This document shows positions 60,849 through 64,000 of a DNA stretch of 64,000 nucleotides, one piece after another (position 1 is the stretch's first letter; every line of letters begins with the position of its first letter). This DNA is from Caulobacter zeae (GTDB lineage Bacteria; Pseudomonadota; Alphaproteobacteria; Caulobacterales; Caulobacteraceae). A program made the position numbers and the translations under genes. The notes beneath the pieces were generated by a model that worked only from the letters and a program-made list of their open reading frames with translations, had not been told where the DNA came from and ran no database searches. The stretch is taken from assembly GCF_002858925.1 (NCBI RefSeq), contig NZ_PJRS01000023.1, forward strand, positions 62,001 to 126,000, written 5' to 3'.

Positions 60849-61370
60849 ATGCGCGTAAGCCTGATCCTGTCCCTCGCGGCGTGCCTGGCCATTCCTTCCA
60901 TGGCCATGGCCGGCGCCCAGCCGCCGTCCAAGCCGGTGGCGGCGGCCTTCTATTCGGGCAAGTGGTACGAGATCGCCCGCACCCCCAACTCGGGCCAGCG
61001 CAACTGCGAAGCCCCAACCACCGAATTCACCGCCAAGACCGCCGAAACCTTTTCGGTGCGCCAGATCTGCCGCCGCGACAGCGCCACCGGCAAGGCCAAG
61101 ACCTTCAACACCAGCGGCAAGATCGTCGCCGGGTCCGAGAACGCCAAGTTCTCGATGAACTTCCTGGGCGGCCTGAAGAAGCAGGAATACTGGGTGCTCG
61201 ACCACGCCGACGACGCCTCTTGGGCGATCATGGCCACGCCCGGCGGCAACTTCGTCTGGCTGCTGTCGCGCAAGCCGGTGATGGACGAGGGGGCCAAGAC
61301 CGCCGCCCTGGCCCGCGTGAAGGCCCTGGGCTACGAGAAGCTGGTCTTCCCGCAGCAGCCCGAGGCATGA
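60849..61370 (+). CDS. Lipocalin family protein, secreted
   Basis: 173 aa. MRVSLILSLAACLAIPSMAM is a Sec signal cleaved after AMA. There is a Cys in the signal core but no lipobox. YSGKWYEIARTPNS is the lipocalin G-x-W motif, later YWVLDHADDASWAIMATPGG and FVWLLSRKPVMDE are the second and third conserved regions. It resembles bacterial Blc lipocalins, which carry fatty acids or lysophospholipids in the periplasm. Its stop overlaps the next lipocalin start (ATGA). Confidence 0.92.
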   Translation: MRVSLILSLAACLAIPSMAMAGAQPPSKPVAAAFYSGKWYEIARTPNSGQRNCEAPTTEFTAKTAETFSVRQICRRDSATGKAKTFNTSGKIVAGSENAKFSMNFLGGLKKQEYWVLDHADDASWAIMATPGGNFVWLLSRKPVMDEGAKTAALARVKALGYEKLVFPQQPEA

Positions 61371-61927
61371 GGGTGGCCGTCATCCGCCTCGCCGTCGCCG
61401 GCGCCTGCGGCGTCGCCCTGCTGGCCATGGCCGCCTGCGCCGGGGCCGGCCCGACCGGCAATCCCCGCCCGCCGCAGCCGGCCAAGCGCGTGGAGCTGAG
61501 CAAGTACCTGGGCCTGTGGTACGAGGCGGCCCGCTACGACTTCCGCTTCGAGAAGGGCTGTGACGGCGTCACCGCCGAATACTCTCTGCGCCCCGACGGC
61601 CTGGTCGAGGTGCGCAACACCTGCCGCCAGGGCGGCCCCGAGGGCATCGAGAAGGTCAGCCTGGGCAAGGCCAAGGTGGTCGACAAGGCCACGGGGGCCA
61701 AGCTGAAGGTGTCGTTCTTCGGCCCGTTCTTCCTGGGCGACTACTGGGTGCTCGACCACGCCGACGACTACAGCTGGGCGATCGTTGGCGAGGGCTCGGG
61801 CCGCTATCTCTGGCTGCTGACCCGCGACAAGCCCACGCCGGGCCTGACCCAGAACCTGACGGCCCGGGCCAAGGCCATGGGCTACGACGTCTCGCGCCTG
61901 CGGGTGACCAAGCACGCGCGGGGCTGA
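61367..61927 (+). CDS. Lipocalin family lipoprotein
   Basis: 186 aa. MRVAVIRLAVAGACGVALLA and MAACAG form a lipoprotein signal (lipidated Cys in AAC). LSKYLGLWYEAARYDFRFEK is the lipocalin start, YWVLDHADDYSWAIVGEGSG and YLWLLTRDKPTPG the later parts. It shares these with the preceding gene, so the two arose by duplication: one soluble and one lipid-anchored. CDGVTAEYSLRPDGLVEV and RNTCRQ supply a probable disulfide. Confidence 0.93.
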   Translation: MRVAVIRLAVAGACGVALLAMAACAGAGPTGNPRPPQPAKRVELSKYLGLWYEAARYDFRFEKGCDGVTAEYSLRPDGLVEVRNTCRQGGPEGIEKVSLGKAKVVDKATGAKLKVSFFGPFFLGDYWVLDHADDYSWAIVGEGSGRYLWLLTRDKPTPGLTQNLTARAKAMGYDVSRLRVTKHARG

Positions 61928-61944
61928 GAGCGCGCTTGCAGCGC

Positions 61945-61959
61945 GAACAAAGATGGAAC
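61945..61959. promoter_or_regulatory. LexA/SOS box GAACAAAGATGGAAC
   Basis: GAAC-N7-GAAC is the alphaproteobacterial SOS box (GTTCN7GTTC read on the other strand). It lies 12 bases before the mmcB ATG at 61971 and covers the alternative ATG at 61953, so that earlier start is unlikely. Confidence 0.85.
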
Positions 61960-61970
61960 ATGGTGGCGAC

Positions 61971-62444
61971 ATGGACGTCGTCGTCGACATCAGCCTCACC
62001 CCCTCAGCCATGGGGCGTCCCGAGACCACCCTGGCCGTCACCCGCGGCGCGGCAAGGCTGCTGGTGGACCTGGGCTATGCGCCGCTGGCCGAGGTGACTC
62101 TGCCCAACGGCCGGCGGGCCGACCTGATGGCCCTGGGGCCCAAGGGCGACATCGTCATCGTCGAGGTGAAGTCGGGGCTGGACGACTATCGCGTCGACCG
62201 CAAGTGGGGCGAGTACGGTCCCTATTGCGACGCCTTCCACTTCGCCGTCGCCCCGCAGTTCCCTGACGGGATCCTGCCGCAGGAGCCGGGCCTGATCGTC
62301 GCCGACGGCTTCGGCGGCGCGGTGGTGCGGGCCGCGCCAGTCACGCCGCTGGCCGGCGCCCGTCGCAAGGCCCTGACCCTGGCCTTCGCCCGCCTGGCCG
62401 CCCTGCGCGCGGCCGGCGTCGCCGCCGAGCGCCTTTCGGTCTGA
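61971..62444 (+). CDS. mmcB: MmcB family DNA repair protein
   Basis: 157 aa. A small nuclease-like fold: TLAVTRGAARLLVDLGYAPL, AEVTLPNGRRADLMALGPKG, DIVIVEVKSGLDDYRVDRKW (the D...ExK of restriction-type nucleases) and GEYGPYCDAFHFAVAPQFPD. MmcB is known in Caulobacter from mitomycin C sensitivity and belongs to the SOS regulon, which fits the LexA box just upstream. I set the start at ATG 61971 because the box overlaps the earlier ATG. Confidence 0.93.
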   Translation: MDVVVDISLTPSAMGRPETTLAVTRGAARLLVDLGYAPLAEVTLPNGRRADLMALGPKGDIVIVEVKSGLDDYRVDRKWGEYGPYCDAFHFAVAPQFPDGILPQEPGLIVADGFGGAVVRAAPVTPLAGARRKALTLAFARLAALRAAGVAAERLSV

Positions 62445-62712
62445 AAGCTGTCAGGCTGATATCAGGCGATCCGAAAATAAATCACCGACTGCGACATTCT
62501 GTCCGAACACAACTCAAGATGACGCGTCGGCGGCCATAGAACTTGCCTGCCGCAAGGTCACGCGCAGACCTGGAGTTGTCTCAGCGTCGGCTACCCGACC
62601 GGTGCAAGTTTTTGCATAACGGCGTCACCCGGGCGGCGTTACGTCTTCTTTACATCCGCCGCGCCATCACCCCGCCCCACAAGCCCAACAAAGGGCAGGG
62701 GATTTCAACAGA
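62445..62712. other. Upstream region of the YfiR-like / receptor operon
   Basis: 268 bases. 62455-62525 is AT-richer (GATCCGAAAATAAATCACCG) and 62605-62660 has GTGCAAGTTTTTGCATAACG with TGCA...TGCA symmetry, both possible promoter parts. No gene supported. Confidence 0.4.
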
Positions 62713-63237
62713 ATGTCGAAAAACAAACCCGTCGTGGCGCTGGCCGCGACGCTCCTCGCCGTCGCGCCGATCAGCGCCCATGCCGACGCCGCCAAGGACG
62801 TGCAGATCGCCGGGCGCGCGCTGACCTTCCTCGAGAACGGTCCCTCCGGCAAGGCCGTGCTGGGCGTCGTGTTCGACCCGTCCAAGCCCGCCTCGGTGGC
62901 CGAGAAGAACGCCGTCATGGCCGCCATCGGCGGCGGCCTCACCACCGGCGCCCTGACCCTGACGGCCAAGCCGGTCGAAGCCGGCGCCGTCTCGGGCGTC
63001 TCGGGCGTGGCCGCCCTCTACGTCACCACCGGCGTGACCGCCGGCCCGGTGGGCGCGGCCGCCAAGGCCAAGAAGATCATCACCATCGGTTCGGACGCGT
63101 CCTGCGCCGCCAGCGGCGCCTGCGTCATGAGCGTCTCGGCCGACCCCAAGGTCGAGATCATCGTCAACCGCGGCGCCGCCGCGGCGGTGGGCGCGGTCTT
63201 CAAGTCCGCCTTCCGCATGATGATCCGCGAAGTCTGA
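62713..63237 (+). CDS. YfiR-like periplasmic protein
   Basis: 174 aa. Signal peptide MSKNKPVVALAATLLAVAPI, cleaved after AHA. The order of the rest fits YfiR/DUF4154: an N-terminal helix with LTFLENGPSGKAVLGVVFDP, a middle VSGVAALYVTTGVTAGPVGA, then KKIITIGSDASCAASGACVM with two cysteines, and VEIIVNRGAAAAVGAVFKSA ending FRMMIREV. YfiR controls the membrane cyclase YfiN in Pseudomonas; relatives are often beside TonB-dependent receptors. Here it precedes one by 26 bases. The assignment is by shape and needs a profile search. Confidence 0.65.
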   Translation: MSKNKPVVALAATLLAVAPISAHADAAKDVQIAGRALTFLENGPSGKAVLGVVFDPSKPASVAEKNAVMAAIGGGLTTGALTLTAKPVEAGAVSGVSGVAALYVTTGVTAGPVGAAAKAKKIITIGSDASCAASGACVMSVSADPKVEIIVNRGAAAAVGAVFKSAFRMMIREV

Positions 63238-63263
63238 TCGCCGCCAGCACAAGAGATATCCAG

Positions 63264-64000
63264 ATGAAGAAGACTCTCCTGGCCGGCGTTTCCGCGGGCC
63301 TCCTCGTCGCCGCCGCCTCGGCCGCACACGCCCAGTCGATCGACTACGGCTCGCTCGAGCAGCTGTTCAACGAACCGGTCACCACCAGCGCCACGGGCGC
63401 CCCGCAGCGCTCGACCGAAGCGCCGGTGGACATGACCATCATCTCGGCCGCCGACATCGAGCGCTCGGGCGCCGTCGACCTGCCGACCATCCTGTCGCGC
63501 GTCGCGGGCCTGGACGTCACCACCTGGGGCGCCGGCACCGCCGACGTCAGCGTGCGCGGCTACAACCAGGCCATGTCGCCGCGCCTGCTGGTGCTGATCA
63601 ACGGCCGCCAGGTCTATCTCGACCACTACGGCTACACCGCCTGGGCCACCCTGCCCGTGCAGCTGTCGGAGATCCGCCAGATCGAGGTGGTCAAGGGCCC
63701 CAACAGCGCCCTGTTCGGCTTCAACGCCGTCAGCGGCGTGGTCAATATCATCACCGCCAACCCCAAGTTCGACCAGACCGGCGACATCACCGTGCGCGGC
63801 GGCTCAGCCCGCTACGGCGAGGTCTCGCTGGCCAAGTCGTTCAAGCTGGGCGAGCGCTTCAGCGCCCGCTTCTCGGCCGGCGCGGCCAAGTCGGACGAGT
63901 TCGACAACACCGTCGGCGTGGCCAAGAGCCAGCAGAACGAACCCTCGCGCGTGTCGGCCAACCTCGACACCGTCACCCAGCTGACCGACAAGGCCGAGCT
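63264..64000 (+). CDS. TonB-dependent receptor, 5' part
   Basis: The first 245 codons; it continues off the right edge. Signal peptide MKKTLLAGVSAGLLVAAASA, cleaved after AHAQ. YGSLEQLFNEPVTTSATGAP is the long N-terminal strand of the FepA/VpuB-type subgroup, then a plug with MTIISAADIERSGAVDLPTI, LSRVAGLDVTTWG, VSVRGYNQAMSPRLLVLING and VKGPNSALFGFNAVSGVVNI. It differs from the two large Caulobacter-type receptors in this window. ATG 63264 has AAGAGAT upstream. It forms an operon with the YfiR-like gene. Confidence 0.93.
   Translation, partial: MKKTLLAGVSAGLLVAAASAAHAQSIDYGSLEQLFNEPVTTSATGAPQRSTEAPVDMTIISAADIERSGAVDLPTILSRVAGLDVTTWGAGTADVSVRGYNQAMSPRLLVLINGRQVYLDHYGYTAWATLPVQLSEIRQIEVVKGPNSALFGFNAVSGVVNIITANPKFDQTGDITVRGGSARYGEVSLAKSFKLGERFSARFSAGAAKSDEFDNTVGVAKSQQNEPSRVSANLDTVTQLTDKAE

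Overview
The window looks like a chromosomal segment of a Caulobacter species (Alphaproteobacteria, Caulobacterales). GC is high throughout. It carries cell-cycle proteins typical of that group: a DivL-type kinase of exactly 769 residues with Tyr550 in place of the phospho-histidine, a TacA-type sigma-54 activator with Asp54 as the acceptor, and a GapR nucleoid protein. There are also three TonB-dependent receptors of Caulobacter style and alphaproteobacterial gene neighbours (lgt-midA-pgeF, rpsU/coq9, ubiK-ybjN-proC). I see no insertion sequence, prophage, CRISPR array, tRNA or rRNA.

Layout. 1-9 kb: a quinone oxidoreductase / esterase / TetR group, a secreted Cys-rich peptide, an alpha/beta hydrolase, proC-ybjN-ubiK on the minus strand, and lgt-midA-pgeF overlapping on the plus strand. 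9-13.6 kb: prs, a lipoprotein, rplY, pth and a small lipoprotein. 13.9-17.8 kb: a 969-aa TonB-dependent receptor divergent from a membrane-TPR protein. 18-23.6 kb: DUF72, rpsU (apparent CTG start) divergent from coq9, racemase-purK-purE, and a GGDEF protein. 23.7-29.9 kb: cheW, a lytic transglycosylase lipoprotein, DUF805, rpmJ-HAD, gapR, SRPBCC/ArsR divergent pair, a frameshifted membrane protein. 30-38.4 kb: class C beta-lactamase-like hydrolase, tacA, a YjbR protein, a class A PBP, recQ, a DUF883-like protein. 38.7-49.4 kb: a 2927-aa autotransporter built from Ig-like repeats, divergent from a tail-collar protein, with a DUF6916 protein and a GNAT enzyme behind it. 50-53.3 kb: a second TonB-dependent receptor. 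53.6-64 kb: divL, a metallopeptidase/SWIM pair, LysR, a Sel1-repeat protein, a class III-type sirtuin, a diiron oxygenase, two lipocalins, mmcB with an SOS box, and a YfiR-like protein in an operon with a third TonB-dependent receptor that runs off the end.

Most larger intergenic gaps are filled by composite palindromic repeats of several families (about fifteen copies). One copy lies inside the reading frame of midA and keeps it open. Another small hairpin is nested inside members of two different families, with a conserved border and a variable, self-complementary core. The best candidates for something undescribed are these nested repeats and the autotransporter / collar / DUF6916 / GNAT block. 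Gene functions are read from motifs and recalled family knowledge; no database search was run.
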